NCBI GenBank assembly: GCA_003242315.1
Contig: QGUY01000235.1
Location: 1 to 6,224, forward strand
Reading direction: 5' to 3'
Length of the DNA: 6,224 bases
Source of the DNA: Bacteroidota bacterium
GTDB taxonomy: Bacteria; Bacteroidota; Bacteroidia; Cytophagales; Cyclobacteriaceae
A program made the translations under genes and the position numbers. Positions 5,928 to 6,224 of this stretch are shown piece after piece (the first letter of the stretch is position 1; every line of letters starts with the position of its first letter). A model generated the notes under the pieces. The model saw nothing but the letters and a program-made list of their open reading frames with translations. It did no database searches and was not told the DNA's origin.

Positions 5928-6224
5928 TTATGAAGATTCGCGTTGGCTTTTCAACCGCTCTACTTCCTTGTCCAACGCCTCGAAGTCGTGATAATTCATT
6001 TCCACGACGCTTTCCGGACTCCTTCCCTTCAGAACCATAGCGACAGTCATCGCGATGCCGGTTAGCAGAATCGAATACAGCAAAATGCCGCTGCTGAACG
6101 CGGATTGCTGGTAGGCCACGGGAATACCGAAAAATAGCAGGACCGTGATCAACCCGCGCGGGGCAATGAACAACTCCGGCAGGATATCATTCATACCAAA
6201 AATCTTAAAGCACACGAATCGGAC
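5928..6224 (-). CDS. Cation:proton antiporter, C-terminal fragment
   Basis: The last 98 residues of a monovalent cation:proton antiporter are present, with the gene continuing beyond the window; the frame is open to base 6224. PELFIAPRGLITVLLFFGIP (about 16-35) is the characteristic APRGLIT helix of Na+/H+ exchanger domain proteins in Bacteroidota, and a second membrane helix follows (GILLYSILLTGIAMTVAMVL, about 46-65). The tail is short, charged and cytoplasmic, ending in a likely helix EALDKEVERLKSQ (82-94). Such proteins swap Na+ or K+ for protons across the inner membrane. A GTG at 6215 could be read as a start, but family helices must precede it, so this is an internal codon. The link with the downstream sugar porter is close spacing only; no functional connection is evident. 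Confidence 0.8.
   Translation of the reverse strand, partial: VRFVCFKIFGMNDILPELFIAPRGLITVLLFFGIPVAYQQSAFSSGILLYSILLTGIAMTVAMVLKGRSPESVVEMNYHDFEALDKEVERLKSQRESS

Overview
The window looks like a piece of a Bacteroidota genome, probably a free-living Cytophagales or Chitinophagales-type bacterium. This is inferred from the FucP-type sugar symporter, the SP-family sugar porter, start codons without clear Shine-Dalgarno sequences, candidate TAnnTTTG-like -7 boxes, and AT-rich or repeat-filled gaps between genes. GC content is intermediate. The genus cannot be fixed from the sequence alone.

Left part (1-1160). Bases 8-73 are not genomic. They match an Illumina Nextera i7/P7 library adapter end to end: P7 tail, 8-base index, transposon mosaic end. 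The genomic sequence therefore begins at about 74, and the window start is the end of a contig. From there a GntR-family regulator (minus strand, only its 59 N-terminal residues left) is divergent from a class III PLP aminotransferase (plus strand). The gap between them carries a 9-bp direct repeat and a candidate promoter.

Breakpoint (about 1159/1160). The aminotransferase loses its family match exactly before the position of its catalytic lysine. The sequence then switches to the opposite-strand, 3'-truncated end of a lipoprotein with (alpha/alpha) helical-hairpin features. Both genes lack their C-terminal parts, so this is either a rearrangement with inversion or deletion, or a chimeric join in amplification or assembly. 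The adapter at the contig end makes an artefact a serious possibility.

Middle (1148-3366). The lipoprotein gene is divergent from a FucP/GluP-like proton:sugar symporter. Together they look like a carbohydrate-use locus: surface or periplasmic processing plus uptake. The transporter's last codons and its stop lie inside a CGCAAAGACGC-type dispersed repeat, and an 8-bp tandem repeat follows, ending at the stop codon of the next, convergent gene.

Right part (3367-6224, all minus strand). A complete class IIA fructose-bisphosphate aldolase (fbaA) comes first. A good rho-independent terminator follows that belongs to the next gene, a complete 443-residue SP-family sugar porter. Last is the C-terminal end of a cation:proton antiporter running off the window, 18 bp upstream of the sugar porter and possibly co-transcribed with it. 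Sugar uptake (two MFS carriers) and glycolysis (aldolase) give the region a carbohydrate theme. I see no CRISPR array, tRNA, rRNA, insertion sequence, phage gene or defence system. The most consequential observations are the adapter and the double-truncation junction, not a new biological system.
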